Positions 16,615-25,817 are shown, counted from the first letter of the stretch. The stretch: 64,000 nt of DNA from UBA8106 sp913052135 (GCA_913052135.1 CAJXDY010000003.1:1-64000), one strand, 5' to 3'. The notes: generated by a model not told the origin, from the letters alone. Program-made: numbers and translations.

Positions 16615-17999
16615 TTGATAAGCTGAAAAGTATCTTCGCAGTTTCTGAATTGCGCAACCGTATCTTGTTCACGCTGGCCATACTAGCGGTCTATCGTGTA
16701 GGCAGTGTGATTCCGACACCCGGGATTAACACTGAGGCTCTCGCGATCCTTGCTGACCAGACAGCTGGTACGATGTTTGGTTTATACAACATGTTTTCTG
16801 GGGGTAATTTATCAAGAGTGACGATCTTTGCGCTAGGTATCATGCCGTATATAAGCGCCTCCATTATTATTCAACTTTTGACAGTGGTATGGCCGTATTT
16901 GGAACGATTGAAAAATGAAGGCGAGCTCGGTCGTCGTAAGATCACGCAGTACACACGGTACGGAACGCTGCTTCTTTGCATGGTTCAGGCGTTAGCTATT
17001 GCTCTCTTCCTTGAGCGACAGACCAATATCGCTGGTGGACTCCCATTGGTCTACGAGGGAGGATTGAGCTTCAGATTGTTGACTGTTCTCACGCTGACAA
17101 CCGGTACGATTTTTATCATGTGGCTTGGTGAACAGATTACTGAGCGTGGAATCGGAAACGGAATGTCGCTGATTATTTTTGCTGGCATTGTTGTAGGACT
17201 TCCTCAAGCTGTTATAACAACGGTTGATCAGCTTCGAACAGGTCAGATTGGGTTATTTAGACTCATTGCGTTGCTCGCGCTCATGATCCTTGTAATTGCG
17301 GCGGTGGTATTTATTGAGCGTGGACATCGAAGAGTCGTTGTGCAATACGCCAAGCGTGTAGTTGGTCGTCGCATGACCGGTGGTTCAAGTACCCACATAC
17401 CATTGAAGGTGAACACGGGTGGCGTGATTCCAGTTATTTTTGCATCCTCGATTCTTGCGCTTCCGGCGACTGTAGCTGGTGTCTTGCCGTCGGGTGGTTG
17501 GGGGCAGGCAGTTACAGACCAGATGGCTTATGGGATGCCACTTTATTACCTGCTCTATATAGCTGGCATCATCTTTTTTGCGTACTTTTATACAGCAATC
17601 ATCTTCAATCCTGATGATGTTGCAGAGAATATGCGGAAATATGGTGGGTTTATTCCAGGTATCAGGCCTGGTAAGCGAACAGCTGAACATATAGACACTA
17701 TTTTGACGCGTATTACATTGGCAGGGGCGATTTATTTGGCAATGGTCGCGGTTTTGCCTGACCTCTTGATTGTCGGATTAAATGTTGCTCCGATTCCCTT
17801 CATCGGCGATCAATTAGATGCTCTACTGCCTCAATTTATTACTCAAGGTATGAATGTGACGTTCTATTTTGGCGGCACATCGTTGCTTATCATTGTTGGT
17901 GTTTCGATGGATACGGTTAATCAAGTTGAGTCGCAACTTATTATGCGGCACTACGATGGTTTTATAAAGAAGACTCGTATTCGAGGGCGACGCGGGTAA
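16611..17999 (+). CDS. secY: Protein translocase subunit SecY
   Basis: SecY is the inner-membrane channel for Sec export and membrane insertion. The 462 residues contain about ten hydrophobic segments, the GLYNMFSGGNLSRVTIFALGIMPYISASIIIQLL region containing the plug, GTIFIMWLGEQITERGIGNGMSLIIFAGI, and the cytosolic loops HRRVVVQYAKR and NPDDVAENMRKYGGFIPGIRPG. The last loop binds SecA. Overlap with rplO and 7 bases to adk indicate a single transcript. secE and secG are not in the window. Confidence 0.97.
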   Translation: MIDKLKSIFAVSELRNRILFTLAILAVYRVGSVIPTPGINTEALAILADQTAGTMFGLYNMFSGGNLSRVTIFALGIMPYISASIIIQLLTVVWPYLERLKNEGELGRRKITQYTRYGTLLLCMVQALAIALFLERQTNIAGGLPLVYEGGLSFRLLTVLTLTTGTIFIMWLGEQITERGIGNGMSLIIFAGIVVGLPQAVITTVDQLRTGQIGLFRLIALLALMILVIAAVVFIERGHRRVVVQYAKRVVGRRMTGGSSTHIPLKVNTGGVIPVIFASSILALPATVAGVLPSGGWGQAVTDQMAYGMPLYYLLYIAGIIFFAYFYTAIIFNPDDVAENMRKYGGFIPGIRPGKRTAEHIDTILTRITLAGAIYLAMVAVLPDLLIVGLNVAPIPFIGDQLDALLPQFITQGMNVTFYFGGTSLLIIVGVSMDTVNQVESQLIMRHYDGFIKKTRIRGRRG

Positions 18000-18006
18000 A
18001 TGTGAG

Positions 18007-18687
18007 ATGACGCTCAACATGGTTATTTTGGGGCCGCCAGGAGCTGGTAAGGGCACACAAGCTGAGCGTTTTGCTGAAGACCATGGACTTCTGAAGATCT
18101 CTACTGGCGATATTCTTCGTGAGGCAGTGGAGTCTGGTACTGAGTTGGGACAGTTGGTCAAAGTAATTATGGATAAAGGTGGATTGGTCAGCGATGAAAT
18201 TATGATTGGCATTGTTCGAGATCGATTAGCGCGTACAGATGCAAAGCCTGGTGTCGTTTTGGATGGCTTTCCACGCACTGTAGCTCAAGCGGTAGCTTTG
18301 GATGAAATTCTGGAGGACCGTGACGATTTATTTGTAATCGATTTAGTGGTATCTGAAGAAGAACTTGTTAGACGATTAAGTGCGAGGCGTGTTTGTGGTC
18401 AGTGTGGGGCCACCTATCCCAGCGCTGGTCTTAATGGAAACTGTGAACGGTGTGGTGGCAAGTTGGTCCAGCGTAGCGATGATTGCGAAAGTGTTGTCCG
18501 TGAGCGGTTAAAAGTTTATGCGCGAGATACACAGCCACTGTTACACCATTATTGCGGTCGGCTTAATTTTACTTCTATCGATGGGTCACAGTCGCCTAAG
18601 GTTGTCGGATGTGAGTTAAGAGCCATCATTGAATCGAAGGCGACTGAGCTTTCACTGGAGGGGACAGAGAAGGAGTCTCCGCAATGA
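18007..18687 (+). CDS. adk: Adenylate kinase, zinc-LID type
   Basis: The enzyme interconverts AMP + ATP and 2 ADP. The 226 residues begin with the P-loop GPPGAGKGTQAE and contain the AMP-binding STGDILREAV, the DGFPRTVAQA motif and a long LID with four Cys (CGQCG and CERCG), a structural zinc site as in many Gram-positive and thermophilic enzymes. Location between secY and map is the common spc operon arrangement. The stop overlaps the map start (ATGA). Confidence 0.96.
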   Translation: MTLNMVILGPPGAGKGTQAERFAEDHGLLKISTGDILREAVESGTELGQLVKVIMDKGGLVSDEIMIGIVRDRLARTDAKPGVVLDGFPRTVAQAVALDEILEDRDDLFVIDLVVSEEELVRRLSARRVCGQCGATYPSAGLNGNCERCGGKLVQRSDDCESVVRERLKVYARDTQPLLHHYCGRLNFTSIDGSQSPKVVGCELRAIIESKATELSLEGTEKESPQ

Positions 18688-19514
18688 TTGTTTGTAAATC
18701 AGCGAGTGAGCTAGCCCGTATGCGTACAGCGAATGCACTGGTGGCTGACGTACTTGGCGCGCTGAAAGCGATGGTGTTGACAGGTGTGACAACCCTGGAT
18801 TTAGATGCTGTTGCTGAGTCACTTGTTCGGGATGGTGGTGCGGAACCGGCCTTTAAAGGATATCGAGGTTATCCAGCAACACTTTGTGCTTCAGTGAATG
18901 AAGAAGTTGTGCACGGCATTCCTTCGAAGCGTCCACTTAAGGCTGGAGATATTGTGTCCCTGGATGTTGGTGTTCTCCTCGATGGTTTCTACGGTGATTC
19001 GGCGCTGACGGTCCCTGTTGGTGAAATTTCAGTTGTTGCAGCTAAGTTGTTAAGCGTGACCGAACAGTCATTAGAGCGTGCGATTTCAGCTGTCCGAGTA
19101 GGCGCACGCGTATCGGATTTGGGGTATGCCGTTCAGCATTATGTTGAGGCGAACGGTTATTCGGTTGTGCGAGAATTTGTGGGGCATGGGATTGGCACCA
19201 AGCTTCATGAGGAGCCGCAGATCCCGAATTATGGCCAACCTGGTCAGGGTCCAAGGTTGGCTGAGGGTATGGTGTTAGCAATTGAGCCAATGGTTAATGT
19301 CGGGTCAGCAACTGTAAAGATTTTGAAGGATGGCTGGACCGCTGTTACCAGTGATGGAAACCTATCAGCCCATTTTGAACACACTGTTGCGGTGACTGCT
19401 GAAGGCGCAGAAGTCCTAACCCGTCGTTCTAGTGAAAGTAACCACGATGGTGACAATTTGAGTGTGACAACAATGCAACATGCTTCTATGTCCACTGTAT
19501 TGCCAGAATCGTAA
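18684..19514 (+). CDS. map: Methionine aminopeptidase, type I
   Basis: It removes the N-terminal Met from new proteins using two divalent metals. The pita-bread fold ligands are visible: LDVG (Asp), GDSALTV (Asp), GHGIGTKLHEEP (His), AIEPMVN (Glu) and SAHFEHTVAVT (Glu). The 276-residue product has an extra ~25-residue polar C-terminus after the last strand. It couples to adk by a 4-base overlap. infA, often the next gene, is not found before rpmJ. Confidence 0.96.
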   Translation: MIVCKSASELARMRTANALVADVLGALKAMVLTGVTTLDLDAVAESLVRDGGAEPAFKGYRGYPATLCASVNEEVVHGIPSKRPLKAGDIVSLDVGVLLDGFYGDSALTVPVGEISVVAAKLLSVTEQSLERAISAVRVGARVSDLGYAVQHYVEANGYSVVREFVGHGIGTKLHEEPQIPNYGQPGQGPRLAEGMVLAIEPMVNVGSATVKILKDGWTAVTSDGNLSAHFEHTVAVTAEGAEVLTRRSSESNHDGDNLSVTTMQHASMSTVLPES

Positions 19515-19565
19515 TATTGTGGATGAAATTACAGTGATTAGGTATTGTGTAACAAAGGTGCTGAA

Positions 19566-19679
19566 ATGAAAGTTCGAGCCTCGGTTAAGCGAATGTGTCC
19601 TAAATGTAAGGTTGTTCGGAGACGTGGAGTTGTTCGTATTATTTGTACGAATCCAAAGCATAAGCAAAGGCAGGGTTAG
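19566..19679 (+). CDS. rpmJ: 50S ribosomal protein L36, zinc-binding form
   Basis: This 37-codon gene (MKVRASVKRMCPKCKVV, then RRRGVVRIICTNPKHKQRQG) has the CxxC...C...H zinc ligand pattern of the type 1 L36. The ATG follows an AGGTGCTGAA ribosome site. L36 stabilises the late 50S structure. Position between map and rpsM is conserved in bacteria. Confidence 0.95.
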   Translation: MKVRASVKRMCPKCKVVRRRGVVRIICTNPKHKQRQG

Positions 19680-19732
19680 ATTAAGCTGGTATTGTCTTAC
19701 AAGGAAACCTTAGGACGGAGTGAAAACTAGTT

Positions 19733-20107
19733 ATGGCACGAATTGCTGGAGTTGATTTACCACAGGCGAAGCGAGTGGAAATTGCATTGACCTATATCTA
19801 TGGTATTGGTCAACAGCGATCAGAAAATATTCTCGAATCCGCTGGAGTCAGTCCAGATGTGCGGATTAAAGATCTTACGGAGGACGACGTTCGTAAGATT
19901 AGTCGTGTCATCGAAGAACAGGGTCGTGTCGAAGGTGACTTAAGGAAAGAAATCTCTATGAACATCAAGCGTTTAATGGAGATTGGTTGCTACCGTGGAA
20001 TGCGTCACCGAAGGAATCTTCCGGTTCGAGGGCAACGTACACACACCAATTCGAGAACCCGAAAAGGTCCAAGGAAGGGTGCGGTCGCGAAGAAAAAAAC
20101 GATGTGA
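19733..20107 (+). CDS. rpsM: 30S ribosomal protein S13
   Basis: S13 contacts P-site tRNA and makes bridges to L5. The 124 residues start ARIAGVDLPQAKRVEIALTYIYGIG and contain the RGMRHRRNLPVRGQRTHTNSRTRKGPRK end, the conserved basic tail that reaches the tRNA. The segment order rpmJ-rpsM-rpsK-rpsD-rpoA-rplQ is the complete alpha operon. Confidence 0.97.
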   Translation: MARIAGVDLPQAKRVEIALTYIYGIGQQRSENILESAGVSPDVRIKDLTEDDVRKISRVIEEQGRVEGDLRKEISMNIKRLMEIGCYRGMRHRRNLPVRGQRTHTNSRTRKGPRKGAVAKKKTM

Positions 20108-20139
20108 CACTGTCAACATTAAGGTAGAGGTTTTTGATA

Positions 20140-20583
20140 ATGGCTAAGAAGGATGTCGTCGACGCAACGCTGACGGAGGGAGTGAAACGCCCTGCGAAGC
20201 GTAAAAAAACTGGAAAAAAGAGGGGTGAAAAGCGTGTTGTGCACCATGGCATTGCGCATATTCAAGCCTCATTTAATAACACAATCATTACTATCACTGA
20301 TGCTGAGGGCAACGTCGTGGCTTGGTCAAGCGCCGGTGGTATCGGTTTTAAGGGTTCACGCAAAGGTACACCGTTTGCAGCGACTCAAGCTGCGATTAAT
20401 GCTGGCAACGCTGCCAAGGGTGTTGGTATGCGCTCGGTTGAAGTTAAGGTTAAAGGGCCAGGTTCCGGTAGGGAGGCAGCTATTCGGGCTCTTCAGACTA
20501 TTGGCATGGATGTTCGCTTGATTCGTGACGTCACGCCAGTACCTCATAATGGCTGCAGGCCTCCTAAACGGCGTCGTGTTTAA
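20140..20583 (+). CDS. rpsK: 30S ribosomal protein S11
   Basis: S11 lies in the platform near the mRNA exit channel. The 147 residues contain GIAHIQASFNNTIITITD, GNVVAWSSAGGIGFKGSRKGTPFAAT, VKGPGSGREAAIRAL and the end DVTPVPHNGCRPPKRRRV. ATG 20140 is preferred over the in-frame TTG 20134. About 20 basic residues at the N-terminus (KRPAKRKKTGKKRGEK) make it longer than the usual ~129. Confidence 0.97.
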   Translation: MAKKDVVDATLTEGVKRPAKRKKTGKKRGEKRVVHHGIAHIQASFNNTIITITDAEGNVVAWSSAGGIGFKGSRKGTPFAATQAAINAGNAAKGVGMRSVEVKVKGPGSGREAAIRALQTIGMDVRLIRDVTPVPHNGCRPPKRRRV

Positions 20584-20639
20584 GATTTTGTCGTTGAGAT
20601 ATTTTTTGGTGAAGTTAGAAAAAAGGATAAGGACATAGC

Positions 20640-21269
20640 ATGGCACGATACAACGGTCCGGTATGTCGACTTTGCAGGCGAGAAGGCATGAAGCTTTTTC
20701 TTAAGGGTGAGCGTTGCTATATGGAGAAATGCGCCATTGAGAAACGGAATGTTCCACCAGGGCAGCAGGGCAAGGCTCGTAAAGCAAAGTTGATGGGCTA
20801 TGGTTTGCAACTGAGAGAAAAACAGAAGGTTAAGAGAACCTACGGGGTTCTTGAAAAGCAATTTCGTCGCTACTTCGAATCAGCTGATCGTCAACGGGGA
20901 ATTACAGGTGAAACGCTTTTACAGTTACTGGAGCGTCGTTTTGACAATGTTATCTATAGGCTTGGACTAGCGACTTCCAGACCTCAAGCTCGTCAGCTTG
21001 TTCGGCACGGACATTTTTTTGTTAATGAACGAAAAGTTACGATACCGTCGTACTCTCTGGATGTTGGTGACACTGTAACCGTGCACAAAAACAGTGCCAA
21101 GAAAGTTTCGATTCAGCATGCGATCGAAGAGGTTAAAGGACGCGGTATTCCTGACTGGTTAACATTCGACGGTGAGAAATTGTCTGGAAAAGTGTCGTCA
21201 CTGCCGACACGTGAACAGATCAATTTAGTTGTTCAAGAGCAGTTAATTGTTGAGTTGTATTCGAAATAG
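20640..21269 (+). CDS. rpsD: 30S ribosomal protein S4, zinc-binding type
   Basis: S4 nucleates 16S rRNA folding and in E. coli represses the alpha operon. The 209 residues carry four N-terminal cysteines (VCRLCRREG, RCYMEKC) expected to hold zinc, then the S4 RNA-binding domain (RRFDNVIYRLGLATSRPQARQLVRHGHFFVN). The order S13-S11-S4-alpha is standard. Confidence 0.97.
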   Translation: MARYNGPVCRLCRREGMKLFLKGERCYMEKCAIEKRNVPPGQQGKARKAKLMGYGLQLREKQKVKRTYGVLEKQFRRYFESADRQRGITGETLLQLLERRFDNVIYRLGLATSRPQARQLVRHGHFFVNERKVTIPSYSLDVGDTVTVHKNSAKKVSIQHAIEEVKGRGIPDWLTFDGEKLSGKVSSLPTREQINLVVQEQLIVELYSK

Positions 21270-21324
21270 AGGTTCGAGGCTGTAGTGTAAGGCTTGGGAT
21301 GACGATCCCGGCAAGAAAGGATTG

Positions 21325-22335
21325 ATGTCGATGTTGTGGAAGGGTTTCCAAAGACCAAAGCGGCTTGAGTTTGAGCGTGAGACGTTAACCGATCAGTTCG
21401 GACGATTTTCGGCTCAGCCGTTCGAACGTGGTTTCGGGACAACGATTGGAACTGCCTTGCGACGGGTCTTACTTTCTTCGATTGAAGGAGCCGCTGCGGT
21501 GGCAGTAAAAATTGACGGTGTACTACATGAGTTTTCACCCATACCCGGCGTGGTAGAGGATGCGACGGATGTTATTCTCAATATAAAGCAGGTGCCACTC
21601 AGGATACACGTTGGGACGACCAAGATACTTACGATCAACGTAACGAAGCCTGGAGAAGTCAAGGCTCGGGACCTTCAAACCGATGCAGATGTTGAGATTC
21701 TTGAGCCGGATGTACACATCGCGACAGTTGCAGAGGGTGGTGCTCTGAATATGGAGGTCAGGGTTCGCCGAGGACGTGGATATGTATCAGCCGATAAGAA
21801 TTTTGATGAGGATTTAGGAATCGGTTGGATACCTATTGATTCTGTTCATTCGCCAGTCAAGAAGGTTAAACATGTAGTTGAAGCTGCTCGTTTAGGGCAG
21901 GCAACTGACTACGAGAAGATAACGATGGATCTCTGGACTAATGGCTCGATTGCTCCTCGTGAAGCAGTCTCTCTGGCCGCTAAGTTACTTCGCGATCACT
22001 TAAACATTTTTATTAATCTTGAAGATTCGGTTGAGCAAATCAGTGAAGCGCCGGTAGAAATCCAAGAGGTAATATCAAACGACAATCTTGAAAAAAGTGT
22101 AGAAGAGTTGGAACTTTCAGTCAGATCATACAACTGTTTAAAGAATGCGAATATTGAAACAATTCGTGAATTAGTACAGAAGACCGAAGGTGAAATGCTG
22201 AAGACCAAGAATTTTGGTCGTAAATCACTGAACGAGATTAAGGATCTGTTGACCAGTATGGGACTCAGCTTGGGTATGCGGTTGGACCAACCAACAGAGC
22301 AGCTAGAGAGTCCTAGCAATTCTCTTGAGGTATGA
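21325..22335 (+). CDS. rpoA: RNA polymerase subunit alpha
   Basis: The 336 residues contain the N-terminal dimerisation domain (FGTTIGTALRRVLLSSIEGAA, EFSPIPGVVEDATDVILN), an acidic linker and the C-terminal domain (NCLKNANIETIRELVQ, FGRKSLNEIKDLLTSMGL) that binds UP elements and activators. ATG 21325 lies 7 bases after AAGAAAGG; the TTG just before it is not needed. Unlike rpoC in this window, it is intact. Confidence 0.97.
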   Translation: MSMLWKGFQRPKRLEFERETLTDQFGRFSAQPFERGFGTTIGTALRRVLLSSIEGAAAVAVKIDGVLHEFSPIPGVVEDATDVILNIKQVPLRIHVGTTKILTINVTKPGEVKARDLQTDADVEILEPDVHIATVAEGGALNMEVRVRRGRGYVSADKNFDEDLGIGWIPIDSVHSPVKKVKHVVEAARLGQATDYEKITMDLWTNGSIAPREAVSLAAKLLRDHLNIFINLEDSVEQISEAPVEIQEVISNDNLEKSVEELELSVRSYNCLKNANIETIRELVQKTEGEMLKTKNFGRKSLNEIKDLLTSMGLSLGMRLDQPTEQLESPSNSLEV

Positions 22336-22341
22336 CAATAC

Positions 22342-22938
22342 ATGCGTCATCGTGTAGCGCATCGAAAATTAGGTCGAACTAGTGAACATCGTCTTGCGCT
22401 GTTGCGCAGTCAAGCAGTGGCCTTATTACGGCATGAGCGGATTGAGACGACTGTACCAAAGGCTAAGGAATTGCGACCGTTTGTCGAGCGTCTGATTACG
22501 CTTGCCAAGCGTGGCCTAGCGAGTGAAGAGCAGTCAAAGATTGTGCATGCACGTCGTTTGGTGCGTCGAGAGATTGCTGATCCGATAGTATTGAGTAAAT
22601 TATTTGATGGCATTGCACCTCGTTTTTCAGCTAGAGCCGGTGGTTATACGAGATTGCTGAGAATTGGTGTTCGTCGAGGTGACAGTGCTGACGTTGCCCA
22701 AGTGGAATTGGTGGGTAGCGAGTACGTCCAGGCTTCGGTGAAGTCAGACGGTGAAGAAACAACTGTTCAGGTTAAGTCGAAAGGTGTCGGAGGTCGCTTG
22801 CGAGCAGCTGCGCAGCGTATGCGCGGCAAAGCGTCGAAGCCCACAGATGAGGCCTCCATTCCAAATAATGCTGATAAAAAGAGTCGTCGTGCGTCTAAAA
22901 AAACTAAAACTGCAGAAAAAAAATCAACCGATAAGTGA
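22342..22938 (+). CDS. rplQ: 50S ribosomal protein L17 with a long basic tail
   Basis: The first ~120 residues are ordinary L17: MRHRVAHRKLGRTSEHR, LLRSQAVALLRHERIETTVPKAKELRPFVE, GGYTRLLRIGVRRGDSADVAQVELV. The remaining ~75 residues form a Lys/Arg/Ser-rich extension ending KSRRASKKTKTAEKK, of a kind seen in some lineages and probably disordered and RNA-binding. It closes the 19-kb ribosomal run. The next gene is on the other strand after 48 bases with no clear terminator. Confidence 0.95.
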   Translation: MRHRVAHRKLGRTSEHRLALLRSQAVALLRHERIETTVPKAKELRPFVERLITLAKRGLASEEQSKIVHARRLVRREIADPIVLSKLFDGIAPRFSARAGGYTRLLRIGVRRGDSADVAQVELVGSEYVQASVKSDGEETTVQVKSKGVGGRLRAAAQRMRGKASKPTDEASIPNNADKKSRRASKKTKTAEKKSTDK

Positions 22939-22986
22939 TTCTTGTATCTAAATAGTCTTGTTGTAAGCTAGCGCACAGTCCTCATG

Positions 22987-25086
22987 CTAGTCTTCGTCTT
23001 CTGATTCGGCACTGCCTTCACCTTTTGAAGCCGCAATTATCTTACCTTGAAGGTGACTTGGCACTTCTTCATATTGTAAAAATTCCATGTGATACGATCC
23101 TCGGCCGCCAGTAGCTGAGGTCAACTGCTGCTCGTAAGTAAGCATTTCGGCCATTGGAACCTGTGCCTTGATGGAGGTCATGACACCTCGAGGTTCCATG
23201 CCACCGATGCGACCTCGGCGACTGTTAAGATCTCCCATCAAGTCACCAGCGAACTCGTTCGGAGCGTAGATTTCTACGTTCATAATAGGTTCTAATATAG
23301 TCGGCTTAGCTCGAGTCATAGCGTCTTTAAAGGCGAGTTTACCTGCCATTTTGAAGGAGAGTTCATTTGAGTCCACTGCATGGAACGAACCATCAAAGAC
23401 CGTGACTTTGAAATCGACAACTGGAAAACCAGCTAGAAATCCTTGCATTCGAGCTTCGTTAACCCCCTTTTCAACTGCAGGAATGAACTGGCGTGGAATG
23501 GAACCGCCAAAAGTCTCATTGGCGAACTCAAACTCTGAGCCACGTTCCAATGGTTCCACGCGAATCTTACAGTCTCCAAATTGCCCGTGTCCGCCACTCT
23601 GCTTCTTGTGTCGACCATGGGCCTCGGTATGTGTCGAAATCGTTTCTCGATATGGAATTCTTGGTAGGTTTAGGTTAACTTCGACACCAAACCTTCGTTT
23701 AAGTTTAGCTACGGTTACTTCAATATGGAGCTGGCCTTGGCCAGAAAGAAGTAATTCATTTGTTTGTGCGTCTCGGTCATACTGAATTGTTGGGTCTTCC
23801 TCGGTTAATCGTTTCAATGCGGTGCCGATCTTCTCTTCGTCACCGCGACTCTTGGGCTCAACTGCATAAGACAAGACCGTCTCTGCGTACTTGAATGGTG
23901 CAAAAGAAACCGTGTTGGTGTTGTCGCCAAATGTGTCTCCTGTATGCGTGTTTTTCAATTTTGCTACTGCACCAAGATCTCCGGCTTTAATCTCTGTTAC
24001 GGTAGATTGAGTTTTGCCTTGCAGTATCATGAGATGTCCTAGTCGCTCACTATCGTCCTTTGTTAAATTATGTATGGTGGTGTCAGATTTCAACGAACCA
24101 GACACTACACGGAACATCGTAATCTTCCCAGCAAACGGATCTGCGATCGTCTTCCAGACGAAGGCGGCATACGGATGAGACTCCTTAGCCTCACATATTA
24201 CTGGTTCGTTGCTGGACCGATCTACGCCAGAAAATGGTCTATCGGCTGGTGATGGCAGATAGGTGAGAATGCTTTCCAAAACTGGCTGAATACCAATATT
24301 CAATGTTGCAGAGGTACAAAACAATGGAAACACTAGCCCGGCACGTGTTGCTGTTTTCAAACCTTCATTTAATTCTTGTTGGGTTAGGGTCCCCGCTTCA
24401 AAAAACTTTTCCATCAAGGTGTCGTCAGTCTCAGCGATCACCTCAATCAGTTTGTCACGTGCTGCATTAGCCTTTTCTGCGGATTCAGATTGGACTTCTT
24501 GCGCGGAGAACTTACCACTGCCATCGCTGTTGAAGACAAGTTCTTGCATTGAAACGAGATCGATTACACCGTGAAAAGACTTCTCTTCGCCCAAAGGGAG
24601 TTGCACAGGTACCACCTTACGTCCAAAGACATCTTGAAGTGAGCCGAGAGCCCGTTCAAGACTTGCACGCTCGAGGTCGAGCCGGTTTAGTATTAGCAAA
24701 CGCGGTAGGCCGAATTCGTGGGCTGTGTTCCATACTTTCTCCGTCTGTACTTCAACTCCAGCGACGGCGTCTACGACAATGACGGCAGCATCACTTATTT
24801 GGAGGGCGGCTTGTGCTTCGCTTAAAAAATTTGCCATGCCAGGTGTATCTATTATGTTGATCTTGTGTTTGTTCCATTCTGCATGGGCGATGCTAGCCGA
24901 TAGCGTGTGTTTTCTTGCGATTGCTTCTTCGTCGAAGTCTGTAACTGTTGTGCCATCATCAACTTGACCTAGGCGATTAACCATTTCAGCGTCGAATAAT
25001 ATTGTCGAGGCCAACTGAGTTTTTCCAGATCCGCTGTGCCCAACGAAAGAAACATTTCGAATGCTAGGCGCGTCGTAAACCTTCAT
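22987..25086 (-). CDS. Elongation factor G-like GTPase (EF-G paralogue without the catalytic His)
   Basis: A 699-residue protein with the full EF-G domain order. The P-loop is GHSGSGKT (residues 16-23), but switch II reads DTPGMANF (80-87), so the catalytic His of DTPGHVDF is Met, and the switch I RGITI motif is replaced by ARKHTLSAS. G4 is NRLD. Domains IV and V are recognisable (GGSIPRQFIPAVEKG, SRRGRIGGMEPRG). These differences match the EF-G-like subfamily found beside ordinary EF-G in many bacteria; its function is not settled, with ribosome-dependent roles under special conditions suggested for relatives. It is transcribed alone, divergently from the arginine decarboxylase gene, 77 bases apart. 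Confidence 0.93.
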   Translation of the reverse strand: MKVYDAPSIRNVSFVGHSGSGKTQLASTILFDAEMVNRLGQVDDGTTVTDFDEEAIARKHTLSASIAHAEWNKHKINIIDTPGMANFLSEAQAALQISDAAVIVVDAVAGVEVQTEKVWNTAHEFGLPRLLILNRLDLERASLERALGSLQDVFGRKVVPVQLPLGEEKSFHGVIDLVSMQELVFNSDGSGKFSAQEVQSESAEKANAARDKLIEVIAETDDTLMEKFFEAGTLTQQELNEGLKTATRAGLVFPLFCTSATLNIGIQPVLESILTYLPSPADRPFSGVDRSSNEPVICEAKESHPYAAFVWKTIADPFAGKITMFRVVSGSLKSDTTIHNLTKDDSERLGHLMILQGKTQSTVTEIKAGDLGAVAKLKNTHTGDTFGDNTNTVSFAPFKYAETVLSYAVEPKSRGDEEKIGTALKRLTEEDPTIQYDRDAQTNELLLSGQGQLHIEVTVAKLKRRFGVEVNLNLPRIPYRETISTHTEAHGRHKKQSGGHGQFGDCKIRVEPLERGSEFEFANETFGGSIPRQFIPAVEKGVNEARMQGFLAGFPVVDFKVTVFDGSFHAVDSNELSFKMAGKLAFKDAMTRAKPTILEPIMNVEIYAPNEFAGDLMGDLNSRRGRIGGMEPRGVMTSIKAQVPMAEMLTYEQQLTSATGGRGSYHMEFLQYEEVPSHLQGKIIAASKGEGSAESEDED

Positions 25087-25163
25087 ATGGTGTTACACTC
25101 CTATCTGTTTCGCTTACGATGACTGTTTATGTTTGTTAGACGCAGAGAGCTAGGGAGAGTATA

Positions 25164-25715
25164 GTGCTTGGTTTTGTTCCTAAGGAATTATTTTTTACTA
25201 AAGGTGTTGGTAAGCACCGAGAAAAATTAACGTCGTTCGAATTGGCACTTCGTTCAGCCGGTATAGCCGCCTGTAATCTTGTTCGTGTGTCGAGTATTTT
25301 TCCACCTGGCGGTAAGATTATCTCTCGTTCTGCTGGGACAAAACGATTGAAGCCAGGCCAAGTGACTTTTGTGGTGATGTCCGAAGCCGCCTCTAGAGAG
25401 CCCCATCGACTGGTTGCTGCAACGATTGGAGTTGCAATTCCTCGTGATGCCGAATTGTACGGCTACTTGTCAGAACATCACAGCTATGGGGAAAATGAAA
25501 AAACAGCCGGTGACTATGCTGAGGATCTTGCCGCTGAAATGTTAGCTACAACGCTAGGCCTCGACTTTGATCCAGATACAAGCTGGGATGAAAAAAAAGA
25601 GGTTTACCGTCTATCAAATGAAATTGTGCGTACGCAGAATGTTACGCAAACTGCAGTAGGTGATAAGAATGGCCTATGGACGACGGTAATTGCAGCTGCT
25701 GTCCTTGTCGGTTGA
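25164..25715 (+). CDS. pdaD: Pyruvoyl-dependent arginine decarboxylase
   Basis: This family converts arginine to agmatine, an entry to polyamine synthesis or acid resistance, using a pyruvoyl group made by self-cleavage. The 183 residues show the cleavage region VSSIFPPGG; by comparison with the archaeal enzyme, cleavage falls between Ser43 and Ser44 and Ser44 becomes the pyruvoyl. SEHHSYGENEKTAGDYAEDLAAEML also matches the family. The GTG start at 25164 has an AGGGAGA site. No agmatinase or spermidine synthase gene is nearby, so the pathway cannot be read from context. Confidence 0.9.
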   Translation: MLGFVPKELFFTKGVGKHREKLTSFELALRSAGIAACNLVRVSSIFPPGGKIISRSAGTKRLKPGQVTFVVMSEAASREPHRLVAATIGVAIPRDAELYGYLSEHHSYGENEKTAGDYAEDLAAEMLATTLGLDFDPDTSWDEKKEVYRLSNEIVRTQNVTQTAVGDKNGLWTTVIAAAVLVG

Positions 25716-25817
25716 CGAGAGGTGTTTACACGCAGGACAGTTATTCGATAAACACGAAGCTTCTCATGTTTATACTTCATTGATGTTTAGCGTGCTTATT
25801 AAATATCCTAGGGGATT

